Source of the DNA: Planctomycetota bacterium
GTDB taxonomy: Bacteria; Planctomycetota; Phycisphaerae; Tepidisphaerales; Tepidisphaeraceae
Direction of reading: 5' to 3'
DNA: 34,709 bases
Assembly: GCA_023417885.1 (NCBI GenBank)
Contig: JAEZED010000096.1
Span: 1 to 34,709 of the forward strand
In this document: in pieces, positions 1-9,222 of the stretch
Position numbering within the stretch: position 1 is the stretch's first letter
Layout: every line of letters starts with the position of its first letter
Made by a program: the position numbers and the translations under genes
Notes under the pieces: model-generated
The model's input: only the letters and a program-made list of their open reading frames with translations
Database searches by the model: none
What the model was told of the DNA's origin: nothing

Positions 1-1
1 G

Positions 2-322
2 GCCGCGGCGCGCACCGAAGGGATCAGTTTCGCGCCCACGCTGCTCGGAAACCCCGATCAGCAGCAGGAGCACGCGTTTCTCTACTGGGAATTTTCGGGC
101 TACGGCGGACAACAGGCGGTGCGCGCCGGGCGCTGGAAGGGAGTTCGCACCGATCTTCACAAGGGGAACGACCGGTGGTCGCTCTACGACCTGTCGCGCG
201 ATCCGGGCGAGGAGCACGACGTGTCGCAGGAGCATCCGGAGGTCATGGAGCGCATCCGGCGGATCGCGAGCCGGGAGCACGAACCCTCGGAGCTGTTCCC
301 GATCCGCGTGCTCGACGAGTGA
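2..322 (+). CDS. Sulfatase, C-terminal fragment (cut by window edge)
   Basis: This is the last 106 codons of a sulfatase of the alkaline-phosphatase superfamily; the N-terminal part with the catalytic formylglycine site lies outside the window. The frame is open from base 2 to the TGA at 320-322. The tail has features I know from arylsulfatase C-termini: a 'GISFAPTLLG' segment, then 'YWEF', then 'QAVRAGRWKGVR', then 'LYDLSRDPGEEHDVS' followed by a short helix. In this family these mark the final subdomain that packs against the active site. Secreted sulfatases are abundant in planctomycetes and act on sulfated polysaccharides. Neither the substrate nor the secretion signal can be judged from this fragment. 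It has no evident link to the glycine-cleavage genes that follow. Confidence 0.86.
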   Translation, partial: AAARTEGISFAPTLLGNPDQQQEHAFLYWEFSGYGGQQAVRAGRWKGVRTDLHKGNDRWSLYDLSRDPGEEHDVSQEHPEVMERIRRIASREHEPSELFPIRVLDE

Positions 323-351
323 GCCCGACTCGCCGGCATCGCCGGCTGGGC
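323..351 (+). terminator. Hairpin after the sulfatase gene
   Basis: Immediately after the sulfatase stop, GCCGGC (332-337) and GCCGGC (341-346) pair around an ATC loop. The stem can be extended on the outside by GCCC (323-326) with GGGC (348-351). There is no T-run, so it may be a weak terminator or only a 3' end stabiliser. It is not a glycine riboswitch. Confidence 0.35.
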
Positions 352-393
352 GCGCATTGACCCTCATTCCCCCCCGCCTTACGCTCGGACCAC

Positions 394-1542
394 ATGGCCG
401 AGCCCGCCTCCACCACCCCCGGCGCGCCGCTCAAGCGGACGCCCTTCCACGAGTTTCACGTCTCCTGCGGCGCGAGGATGGTGCCGTTCGCCGGTTGGGA
501 GATGCCGCTGGTCTACTCCTCCATCGTCGAGGAGCACCACCAGTGCCGCAACTCCGGGGCGTTCTTCGACGTCTCCCACATGGGCCGCCTCCGCTTCGCC
601 GGCAAGGAGGCGCAGAAGTTCATCAATCTCCTGGTCACGCGCGACGTCTCGAAGATGAAGGCAGGCCAGAGCCGGTACTGCTTCGTCTGCAACGAGGCGG
701 GCGGCATCATGGACGACGTGATCGTCGCCCGGCACGAGCACGCCAACGAGTGGTCGATGGTCTGCAATGCCTCCAACCGCGCCAAGATCGTGGCACACTT
801 CCAGCGCGTCCTCCAGGTCGAGGGGATGGATGTCGTGATGGACGACGTCACCGAGGAGACCGCCATGTGCGCGCTCCAGGGGCCGAAGGTCGTCGACGAC
901 GTCGCCTCCCTCCTCAACGAGGCCGTCGACGAGGATGTGCGAAAGCTGAAAAAGTTCGGCTTCTCCCGCGGCGTCTTCATGGACAGCCGGGTCGAGGTCT
1001 ACCGCAGCGGCTACACCGGCGAGGACGGCGTCGAGATCATCATGTCCGCCGCCATGGCCAAGCTGCTGGTGGGGATGGTCGGGCACAAGTGGAAGCAGGC
1101 GCAGAGCGTGATCCGCCCCGCCGGCCTGGGCGCGCGCGACACCCTTCGCCTCGAGGCGGGCATGCCCCTCTACGGGCACGAGCTCGACGAGCAGACCAAC
1201 CCGATGGCCACGGGCTTCGGGTGGGCGGTGTCGCTGGAGAAGGCCTTCATCGGCGGGGACGCGATCAACGGGGTCGTGCAGTCGGGCGGCCCGGAGCGGA
1301 AGCTGGTGGGCCTGGAGCTCGACGGGCGCCGCACCGCGCGCCAGGGGACGCCCGTCATGCTGAACGATCTCCAGGTCGGCACGGTGACCAGCGGCACCTT
1401 CTCCCCCACGCTGAACAAGAGCATCGCGATGGCCTACGTCGCGGAGCAGTACGCCGGCCTCGGCACGCGGCTGGGTGTCGACTTCAAGAAGGAAGTTGTC
1501 CAGTCGACGGTCGTGCCGATGCCGTTCTATAAGCGCGACTAA
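394..1542 (+). CDS. gcvT: Glycine cleavage system T protein (aminomethyltransferase)
   Basis: 382 aa, the usual length for GcvT. It transfers the methylene carbon from the aminomethyl-lipoyl arm of the H protein to tetrahydrofolate, releasing ammonia. Recognisable family segments are the N-terminal 'FHEFHVSCGARMVPFAGWEM', 'FFDVSHMGRLRF', 'SGYTGEDGVEI', and 'GLGARDTLRLEAGMPLYGHE', which contains the conserved RDxLRxE motif. The C-terminal barrel domain is complete. The ATG at 394 fits the family N-terminus; there is no Shine-Dalgarno sequence and the upstream DNA is pyrimidine-rich. gcvH follows 48 nt downstream on the same strand, so the two are probably co-transcribed; gcvP lies about 4.2 kb further on. 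Confidence 0.96.
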   Translation: MAEPASTTPGAPLKRTPFHEFHVSCGARMVPFAGWEMPLVYSSIVEEHHQCRNSGAFFDVSHMGRLRFAGKEAQKFINLLVTRDVSKMKAGQSRYCFVCNEAGGIMDDVIVARHEHANEWSMVCNASNRAKIVAHFQRVLQVEGMDVVMDDVTEETAMCALQGPKVVDDVASLLNEAVDEDVRKLKKFGFSRGVFMDSRVEVYRSGYTGEDGVEIIMSAAMAKLLVGMVGHKWKQAQSVIRPAGLGARDTLRLEAGMPLYGHELDEQTNPMATGFGWAVSLEKAFIGGDAINGVVQSGGPERKLVGLELDGRRTARQGTPVMLNDLQVGTVTSGTFSPTLNKSIAMAYVAEQYAGLGTRLGVDFKKEVVQSTVVPMPFYKRD

Positions 1543-1590
1543 GGTTCTCCGGCATTCATCCCTCATCCCTCCTGCTTCATCCCTTCCGCC

Positions 1591-1974
1591 ATGACAGCTC
1601 CCACCGATCGCAAGTACCTGCCGAGCCACGAGTGGCACAAGGTTGACGGCGACGTCGTCACCATCGGCATTACCCAGTTCGCCGCCGACGAGCTCACCGA
1701 CATCACCTACGTCGATCTCCCGGAGGTGGGCGCCAGCGTCCGGGCGAACCAGGGGTTCGGCGAGATCGAGAGCGTCAAGGCCACCGGCGACCTCAACAGC
1801 GGGGTCTCCGGCGAGGTCGTCGAGGTGAACGACGAGGTGAAGAACGACCCCTCCCTCGTCAACTCCGACCCGCACGAGAAGGGGTGGATGATCAAGGTCC
1901 GCCTCAGCAACGCCGCCGAGCTCGACAAGCTGCTCTCGCCAGAGCAGTACCTCTCCCAGACCGGCGCGAGCTAG
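1591..1974 (+). CDS. gcvH: Glycine cleavage system H protein (lipoyl carrier)
   Basis: 127 aa, a standard GcvH length. It carries the lipoyl arm that shuttles the aminomethyl intermediate between GcvP, GcvT and the L protein. The lipoylation site is visible as 'GEIESVKATGDLNS', with the modified lysine at residue 63, and the downstream 'SGEVVEVN' strand is also typical. The N-terminal 'YLPSHEWHKVDGDVVTIGIT' matches the family closely and supports the ATG at 1591. As with gcvT, there is no Shine-Dalgarno sequence and the region before the start is C/T-rich. It directly follows gcvT. Confidence 0.97.
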   Translation: MTAPTDRKYLPSHEWHKVDGDVVTIGITQFAADELTDITYVDLPEVGASVRANQGFGEIESVKATGDLNSGVSGEVVEVNDEVKNDPSLVNSDPHEKGWMIKVRLSNAAELDKLLSPEQYLSQTGAS

Positions 1975-2025
1975 CTTTCGGTGGCATGGGCGACCAGGTC
2001 CGGGAGACACGGACGCGCTGCGCGC

Positions 2026-2076
2026 CACGAATGACACGAATGAGCACGAATTCGGTGCTGCTCGTTCGTGCCCGTG
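2026..2076. repeat. Phased CACGAAT short repeats with inverted copies
   Basis: CACGAAT occurs at 2026, 2035 and 2045 (9- and 10-bp steps) and is followed by the inverted half-sites TTCGTG (2065-2070) and CCGTG. The cluster can fold back on itself. It resembles the short phased repeats near 5.25 and 6.05 kb in style, but has a different core. The 211-nt gap 1975-2185 otherwise holds nothing I recognise. Confidence 0.5.
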
Positions 2077-2185
2077 CTCTGCGCCATCATGAGGAGAGCC
2101 CGCTTCAGCGGGCGGACATCGGGCGATTCCCTCACTCCGGGCTCACCCCTTTGTCCGATACTCCTCATGAGCGAACATGTCATGA

Positions 2186-3871
2186 GTGGTGACCCCACCC
2201 GCCCCTTCCGACGCCGACCTCCTGAAGCGCTATGCACGCGCCCGTGACGAGGACGCCTTCGCTCGCCTCGTCGCACGCCACATGCGCGGCGTGCGGATGG
2301 TCGCCTTCCGCCACACCCATCACCGCCAGGCGGCGGAGGATGTCGCTCAGGCCGCCTTCCTCGTCCTCGCACAACGTCCGAAACAGGCGATGCGCTCGGC
2401 GCGGATGAAGCGATCCGCCCTGCCGTGGCTGGCGAAGGTCGCCCGATACGCCGCCGCAAACTGGCGACGCGCCGAAGAGCGCCGCCTGCGCCACGAAACC
2501 CGCGCCGCCCCGCTCCAGCACACCCACTACGACCCCACCGCGGGCGTCGAGCTCGCCGATGCCGTGCGGTCGGCACTGGGGTGCCTCTCCCGGCGCGACC
2601 GGCGGATCGTGGAGCTGCGGCACCTCTCGCAGATGCCGTGGGATCAGGTCGCCCGCCACGCCGGCACGACCTCCGAGGCGGCGCGCAAGGCGGGCACGCG
2701 CGCGCTGGTGCAGCTGCGGACCGTCCTGGAGAAGCGCGGCGTGACGGTCGGCGCCGGTGTGCTCGGCCCGGTTCTCGCCTCCCTCGCCCGCCCCACCGCC
2801 GCGGCCACCGCGCCGGCGGCATTCGAACTTGCACAAAAGGTGATTCTCATGATCCGCATCAAGACAGCATCGACCATGGCAGCAACCGCGGCATCGGTGT
2901 TCATCGGAACAGCGCTGGTGTCGAGCGCGATCGGCGGGCAGGAGGCGGGTCCGGCGACCACGGCACAGCCCGGCGCGGTCGCGCCTGCACCGAACCTCGC
3001 CGGCTCAGGTGGAGTACTGCGCATTCCACTGACCGGCGAGACAGCGCTTGAGATCGTCGCGGTGTCGGACGGAGCGAAGTTCTGGACCGCCGACGGCGTG
3101 CCGCTGGATGAGCCGGCGTTTGAAATTGCGAAGAAGATTCCGCCGAGGGAGGGGATGCGCGTGGTTTACGTCAAGTTCGCGATGGTGGGCGACGTTGCGT
3201 CCGGAGAACTGCCACCGGAGCTTGTCGGGAAGATCGACGGCCCGATGGATGGGCCCGTCCAGCTCGCCGGGGACATTACCGGCATGAGCTGGATTCCGAC
3301 CGACGACGGGCGCACGCTGCTCGCCTGGATGTACGCCTCGCCTTCCGACATCGCACGCAACGTGCGCCTGCATGTCGCGGCCGAACCGTGGACACTGCAC
3401 GAGCTGACGCCATACGACGACAGCATGCTCGGCACCCAGAGCTACATGACACACGGGGTGCTTCCGGAGGGATCGCTCACAGTCACGCCGATTGCGGGGG
3501 TACCGGCTCATCCCGGTCGTCCCCCGGCGGAGGGGGCGCGGGTGGCGAGCGAACGATCGCAGTTGAGCATCATGATGTCTCGGCGGACAGTGGATCTACG
3601 CCCGATTCTGCTGGATTGGGACGGCAAGTCGCACGCAATGGCCGGCGGTGGTTTCCTGATGGGCACTGACTTCTTCGCCCGCACGTATGTCGCTGACGTC
3701 CCCCCTGACAACGTCAGAACGGTGGCGGTGGTCACGCGCGGGATGCACCAGGTCGAGGCGACAATCGTGATTGCCCCCGAGCCGGAGCACAACCTGGCGC
3801 TCCGCCGCGTCGTCACGCCGCCTCCCCGTCGCGTCGGCCCATCGCAGTCAGCGGCTCCGCGCGATGAGTAG
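2186..3871 (+). CDS. ECF-type RNA polymerase sigma factor with membrane anchor and C-terminal extension
   Basis: 561 aa. Residues about 10-95 are a sigma-70 region 2 ('DLLKRYARARDEDAFARLV', then 'AAEDVAQAAFLVLAQRP'). Residues about 130-183 are region 4 with its helix-turn-helix ('LSRRDRRIVELRHL' to 'RALVQLRTVL'). Two hydrophobic stretches follow at about 186-202 and 228-250; the second looks like a true transmembrane helix. The remaining 310 residues are probably extracytoplasmic and I do not recognise them. Planctomycete ECF groups with long C-terminal extensions are known, and this fits that style; the extension may act as a built-in sensor or anti-sigma-like part (inference). The start is uncertain: GTG at 2186 or 2189, right after an in-frame TGA, with no Shine-Dalgarno sequence. 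No separate anti-sigma gene is adjacent. Confidence 0.82.
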   Translation: MVTPPAPSDADLLKRYARARDEDAFARLVARHMRGVRMVAFRHTHHRQAAEDVAQAAFLVLAQRPKQAMRSARMKRSALPWLAKVARYAAANWRRAEERRLRHETRAAPLQHTHYDPTAGVELADAVRSALGCLSRRDRRIVELRHLSQMPWDQVARHAGTTSEAARKAGTRALVQLRTVLEKRGVTVGAGVLGPVLASLARPTAAATAPAAFELAQKVILMIRIKTASTMAATAASVFIGTALVSSAIGGQEAGPATTAQPGAVAPAPNLAGSGGVLRIPLTGETALEIVAVSDGAKFWTADGVPLDEPAFEIAKKIPPREGMRVVYVKFAMVGDVASGELPPELVGKIDGPMDGPVQLAGDITGMSWIPTDDGRTLLAWMYASPSDIARNVRLHVAAEPWTLHELTPYDDSMLGTQSYMTHGVLPEGSLTVTPIAGVPAHPGRPPAEGARVASERSQLSIMMSRRTVDLRPILLDWDGKSHAMAGGGFLMGTDFFARTYVADVPPDNVRTVAVVTRGMHQVEATIVIAPEPEHNLALRRVVTPPPRRVGPSQSAAPRDE

Positions 3872-3914
3872 GCCGCCTTGGAGCAACGCACCGAAGGTGC
3901 ATTCCGAGCCGGAG

Positions 3915-4049
3915 CCCAGGGCAACGCCCTGGGTTGCGGGCCGCTCGCATGACCAGAGCCCCAACCGGGGCGGCGCGAAGGAGCATTTTCGAACGCCCCG
4001 TTGGGGCGTTGCATTTTTTCGCCGCCGTCACCCGGGGCGTTGCCCCGGG
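3915..4049. repeat. REP-like palindrome pair in inverted orientation
   Basis: Two near-identical 19-bp palindromes face each other: CCCAGGGCAACGCCCTGGG (3915-3933) and CCCGGGGCGTTGCCCCGGG (4031-4049), whose loops are complementary (CAACG and CGTTG). Between them sit two more palindromes, GCCCC..GGGGC at 3958-3971 and the 8-bp stem at 3992-4010. The flanks also match in inverted sense: 'GAGCC' lies beside each palindrome, and a 'CCAGAGCC' string is shared. The whole gap 3872-4208 holds this element and terminator-like hairpins and no gene. The arrangement resembles the REP/BIME elements of other bacteria. Confidence 0.7.
3992..4019 (+). terminator. Rho-independent terminator-like hairpin
   Basis: The 8-bp perfect stem AACGCCCC/GGGGCGTT around a GTT loop (3992-4010) is followed by GCA and then six T (4014-4019). 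It could end the transcript of the sigma-factor gene, 120 nt after its stop, although it sits inside the REP-like cluster. Confidence 0.5.
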
Positions 4050-4157
4050 CTCTGGTTCGGGCTGCTCCTTTGGAGCGACGGAGAGCGCGTTCATTTCGAA
4101 CCGTGAGCATCCCCTCATGTTCGGATGCGATGGGTTGAGGTGTGACTTCCCACTCCC

Positions 4158-4185
4158 GCCGCCGGACCGGCGGCACGCCGTGCCG
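4158..4185 (-). terminator. Tandem GC hairpins 3' of the FN3-like gene
   Basis: GCCGCCGG (4158-4165) pairs with CCGGCGGC (4167-4174). It partly overlaps a second stem, CGGCAC/GTGCCG (4171-4185, loop GCC). Both lie just past the stop of the minus-strand gene ending at 4209. There is no clear T-run, so the terminator role is an inference from position. Confidence 0.35.
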
Positions 4186-4208
4186 CGGCTATGGGGTGCC
4201 CTCCGCTC

Positions 4209-4880
4209 TCACGCCGCCAGGCGGCGCGTGGTCTGCACGTCGCGCAACCTTCCCCCGCCGAAGGTCACGTTGAACTCCGCCGCCGGGCCGGGGCCGGTGG
4301 TGCGGAAGGCGATGATCCTGTAGGTCAGGCTCGCCGTGCCGGGGGGGATGGTGTCGTCGACCATCGTCTTCTTTCCCGTCTTGCCGACGTACTCCCATAC
4401 CCCGTCGTGGCCGAGCCGGCGGAAGACGTTGTACGCCGTTCCCTCCGCCCCGCGGGGATGGCGGCACTGCCACTTGAGAACGAGCGCCCCGCCGTCGACG
4501 AGGGTCGTGGTGAACTTGAAAGGCTTGCCCGGCGGGCCGATGGGAGACTTCGGGGCGGGCGGGGCGAGCTGCGCCCGTTGGAGAAGGCTCGGGTCGTAGT
4601 ACTCGGCCTGGCTTCGGATGAGGGCGATGACCTTCGCGCCCCTTGCGCCCAGCTTCTTCACGAGTTCGTTGTAGCGCAGGGTCGCCACCCGGGCGGCGCG
4701 CATGGCCTCGTACTGCTGCACGTAGGCCTGCTCCGCCTCGTCCGACAGCGCCGCCAGCTCCGCCGCCATCGCGGGGTCGATCCGGAGTTCCGCGGCGCGC
4801 TGAGCCCAGCGCGCGGCGCGAGCGCGGTAGAAATTGCGGATGCCGCTGCGGCTCTTGGGGACACGACTCATCTGGCTCAT
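4209..4880 (-). CDS. Hypothetical protein with helical N-terminus and fibronectin-III-like domain
   Basis: 223 aa. Residues 12-95 are charged and helical ('RAARWAQRAAELR', 'LSDEAEQAYVQQYEAMRAAR'), and residues about 118-208 look like one fibronectin type III beta-sandwich ('FKFTTTLVDGGALVLKWQC', 'YNVFRRLG', 'WEYVGKTGKKTMVDDT', 'SLTYRIIAFRTTGPG'). There is no signal peptide or membrane helix, so it is probably cytoplasmic. The open frame extends upstream to 5273, but I chose the ATG at 4880 because GGGGAG sits 7 nt before it and because the upstream part is a translation of the tandem repeats. Similar small proteins occur in planctomycetes as far as I recall. The FN3 domain suggests binding to a partner; no function can be assigned. 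Confidence 0.72.
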   Translation of the reverse strand: MSQMSRVPKSRSGIRNFYRARAARWAQRAAELRIDPAMAAELAALSDEAEQAYVQQYEAMRAARVATLRYNELVKKLGARGAKVIALIRSQAEYYDPSLLQRAQLAPPAPKSPIGPPGKPFKFTTTLVDGGALVLKWQCRHPRGAEGTAYNVFRRLGHDGVWEYVGKTGKKTMVDDTIPPGTASLTYRIIAFRTTGPGPAAEFNVTFGGGRLRDVQTTRRLAA

Positions 4881-5000
4881 GACGACACTCCCCGAGAACA
4901 TCGGCTGCGCCGGGGATGAGCATGACGGATCGGCCGGTGAAGCGCGGCAGGTCCGGGAAGAGCGGGCCGAACAGGCCTGATCGGCGGGGGGAACGGGCGA

Positions 5001-5214
5001 AGCGGCCATGGAAAAGCGTCCTGCGTGCCTTCCACGAGGGTCGTGACCGGCAGACATGCCGGATGTCACCCGTCCACAGGGCCTGTGACCGGATGACATT
5101 TCGGAGTTCACCCGTCCACAGGCGTTGTGACCGGTAGACAAGGCGGAACTCACCCGTCCACGATGGCCGTGGACGGCATGCTTGCCGCGATCCACGCGTC
5201 CACGAGCCTTGTGG
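5001..5214. repeat. 42-bp tandem array; each unit can form small hairpins
   Basis: Four clear units begin at 5043, 5085, 5127 and 5169 with exactly 42-bp spacing; degenerate ends lie at 5001-5042 and after 5211. The unit core is GTGACCGG...CGG...TCACCCGTCCAC. At every junction there is a 5-bp, 3-nt-loop hairpin: CACGA/TCGTG (5033-5045), CACAG/CTGTG (5075-5087), CACAG/TTGTG (5117-5129), CACGA/CCGTG (5159-5171) and CACGA/TTGTG (5201-5213). A second hairpin inside the unit is CCGGCA-GACA-TGCCGG (5047-5062). It is kept with changes in units 2 and 4 and is weak in unit 3. As 42 is a multiple of 3, both strands stay open, but codon content does not suggest a protein. There are no spacers, so it is not CRISPR. 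It lies upstream of the FN3-like gene in the gap 4881-5392. Confidence 0.82.
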
Positions 5215-5248
5215 AAGGGTGGATTCTGGAAGAGGCCAGCCGGAGAGG

Positions 5249-5293
5249 GCCACAGATTGCACCGATGGGACACCGATTGACACAGATTCGGAA
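5249..5293. repeat. Dispersed GATTGACACAGAT repeat, single arm
   Basis: 'GCCACAGATTGCACCGATGG' followed by 'GACACCGATTGACACAGATT' and CGGAAG matches the left arm of the palindrome at 5881-5925 over about 45 bp, with roughly 80% identity by eye. Here only one arm is present. The gap 5294-5392 after it holds nothing that I recognise. Confidence 0.65.
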
Positions 5294-5392
5294 GGGATCG
5301 CCGGGCCGAGACCTCCTCCGGCGTCCTGGAAGGGATAGCACAGTGGGAGCCCAGGGGAACGGGCCGGGATCACCCGCGCTTCGAGCGCCGAT

Positions 5393-5851
5393 TCAGGGCC
5401 TTTCTGTTCGATGCCCGCCCGGGACTTCTAACTTGTGTTCTCTGACCTCGGTCCGCACCTCGAACCCCCGCCCCCTCCGCCTCCGCCGCGCGACGATGAA
5501 CGACGTGATCGGCCACGCGAGGCAGACGGCGGCGAGGAGCCAGAGGGGGATCTTCACGAAATGCAACGTCCCGTGGACGGACATAGATGTTTGAAACGGC
5601 GCGATACCCGCGAACTCTCCCTGGCTGCCGTCATATGCGTGCACATCCAACACGGAGCGTCCACGCACGAGGGTGTCGTCCGCCACCCACAGCACGACGC
5701 TGCCGCCCGCGACGTACACGCCCGCGGCCTCGTCACCGAGGTGGCTCGTTGTGGTCAGTTCGGCGTAAAGACTGGCAACAGCGCAAGCCAACAGGGCGAT
5801 GCCGAGCCCTGTAGACAGTAATCGCAACACCCGTGCGATCCGCCGCAGCAT
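5393..5851 (-). CDS. Hypothetical small membrane protein, two transmembrane helices
   Basis: 152 aa. The N-terminus is basic ('MLRRIARVLR') and followed by a hydrophobic helix at about 10-30. A small extracytoplasmic domain of about 70 residues comes next ('GVYVAGGSVVLWVADDTLV', 'AGIAPFQTSMSVHGTLHFVK'). A second helix spans about 100-121 ('IPLWLLAAVCLAWPITSFIV'), followed by an arginine-rich cytoplasmic tail ('ARRRRRGRGFEVRTEVRE'). Planctomycete genomes carry many short proteins of this layout with no known role, and I infer membership from the layout only. The ATG at 5851 is preceded by TACACT (5859-5864 on the top strand, read on the minus strand) 7 nt upstream and has no Shine-Dalgarno sequence. 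It lies between two repeat elements. Confidence 0.6.
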   Translation of the reverse strand: MLRRIARVLRLLSTGLGIALLACAVASLYAELTTTSHLGDEAAGVYVAGGSVVLWVADDTLVRGRSVLDVHAYDGSQGEFAGIAPFQTSMSVHGTLHFVKIPLWLLAAVCLAWPITSFIVARRRRRGRGFEVRTEVREHKLEVPGGHRTERP

Positions 5852-5858
5852 GCGAGGC

Positions 5859-5864
5859 AGTGTA
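5859..5864 (-). promoter_or_regulatory. -10-like hexamer TACACT at leaderless distance
   Basis: TACACT on the minus strand lies 7 nt before the ATG of the small membrane protein gene. It is part of a recurring pattern in this window of TATAAT-like boxes close to starts that have no Shine-Dalgarno sequence. There is no clear -35 box. Confidence 0.35.
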
Positions 5865-5879
5865 CCGCAGCACCAGAGA

Positions 5880-6069
5880 AGCCACAGATTTCGCAGATGG
5901 GCACGGATTGACACAGATCCGGAGGAAGTGCGGAGGCGCAGCTTGTAGCAGCGGCGCGCCGCCGCTGCCCCGGCCTCTGGAGATTCCGGAGGGCAGCGGC
6001 GAGTCGCCGCTGCTACAAGCGCAGGCCGCACCTTCCGGAATCCGTGTCAATCCGTGTCAATCCGTGGCT
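5880..6069. repeat. 190-bp nested palindromic repeat element
   Basis: The left arm (about 5880-5970) and right arm (about 5991-6069) are imperfect inverted copies. From the outside inwards they share AGCCAC, the GGATTGACAC..GAT repeats, CCGGA, GTGCGG, GCGCAG or its counterpart, CTTGTAGCAGCGGCG, and GCCGCTGCC. Each arm has its own inner hairpin: GCAGCGGCG/CGCCGCTGC in the left arm and GCAGCGGCGA/TCGCCGCTGC in the right arm. The centre (about 5971-5990) has CCTCTGGA/TCCGGAGG. The whole could form a long cruciform or hairpin. There is no ORF in it. It fills most of the gene-free stretch 5852-6207 upstream of gcvP. Confidence 0.8.
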
Positions 6070-6088
6070 CCTCCGGCTCCGGCCTTTG

Positions 6089-6121
6089 CTCTCTCTTTGC
6101 GCTCTTTGCGGCTTTGCGTTC
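6089..6121. repeat. TTTGCG short phased repeat
   Basis: CTCTTTGCG, CTCTTTGCG and GCTTTGCG follow each other at 8-10-bp steps, directly after the palindromic element and before gcvP. The string is far less GC-rich than its surroundings. I recall similar TTTGCG-type runs in intergenic DNA of other bacteria but cannot check this here. Confidence 0.5.
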
Positions 6122-6193
6122 TTCCGGCTGCGGGCGGCACCACGGGTGCAGACCCGGTCCGCTCCCTCACGGTCGCGGCTCGTTGTGCCTCCA

Positions 6194-6199
6194 TATAGT
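6194..6199 (+). promoter_or_regulatory. -10-like hexamer TATAGT before gcvP
   Basis: TATAGT (5 of 6 to TATAAT) ends 8 nt before the ATG at 6208. There is no Shine-Dalgarno sequence at a useful distance and no clear -35 box. If used, transcription would start at or next to the start codon. Confidence 0.42.
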
Positions 6200-6207
6200 T
6201 GGGGCCA

Positions 6208-9183
<2,976 letters not shown>

Positions 9184-9186
9184 GCC

Positions 9187-9203
9187 GCGGCACCGCGTGC
9201 CGC
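9187..9203 (+). terminator. Hairpin after gcvP
   Basis: GCGGCAC (9187-9193) pairs perfectly with GTGCCGC (9197-9203) around a CGC loop, four bases after the gcvP stop and before the stop of the converging gene. There is no T-run. It could serve as a bidirectional 3' end. Confidence 0.4.
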
Positions 9204-9222
9204 AGGACGAACAACGCGAAGG

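Noticed and set aside
323..393. Glycine riboswitch upstream of gcvT
   Set aside because: The gap is only 71 nt and holds one GC hairpin; the conserved riboswitch core is not present. The gap before gcvP is filled with repeats instead.
5001..5214. CRISPR array
   Set aside because: The repeats are contiguous, with no unique spacers between them, and there are no cas genes. The 21-bp array at 13960 fails in the same way.
4209..5273. Long form of the FN3-like protein reading through the 42-bp repeats
   Set aside because: The upstream part is a translation of tandem repeats with 14-residue periodicity, while the ATG at 4880 has a good Shine-Dalgarno sequence 7 nt away.
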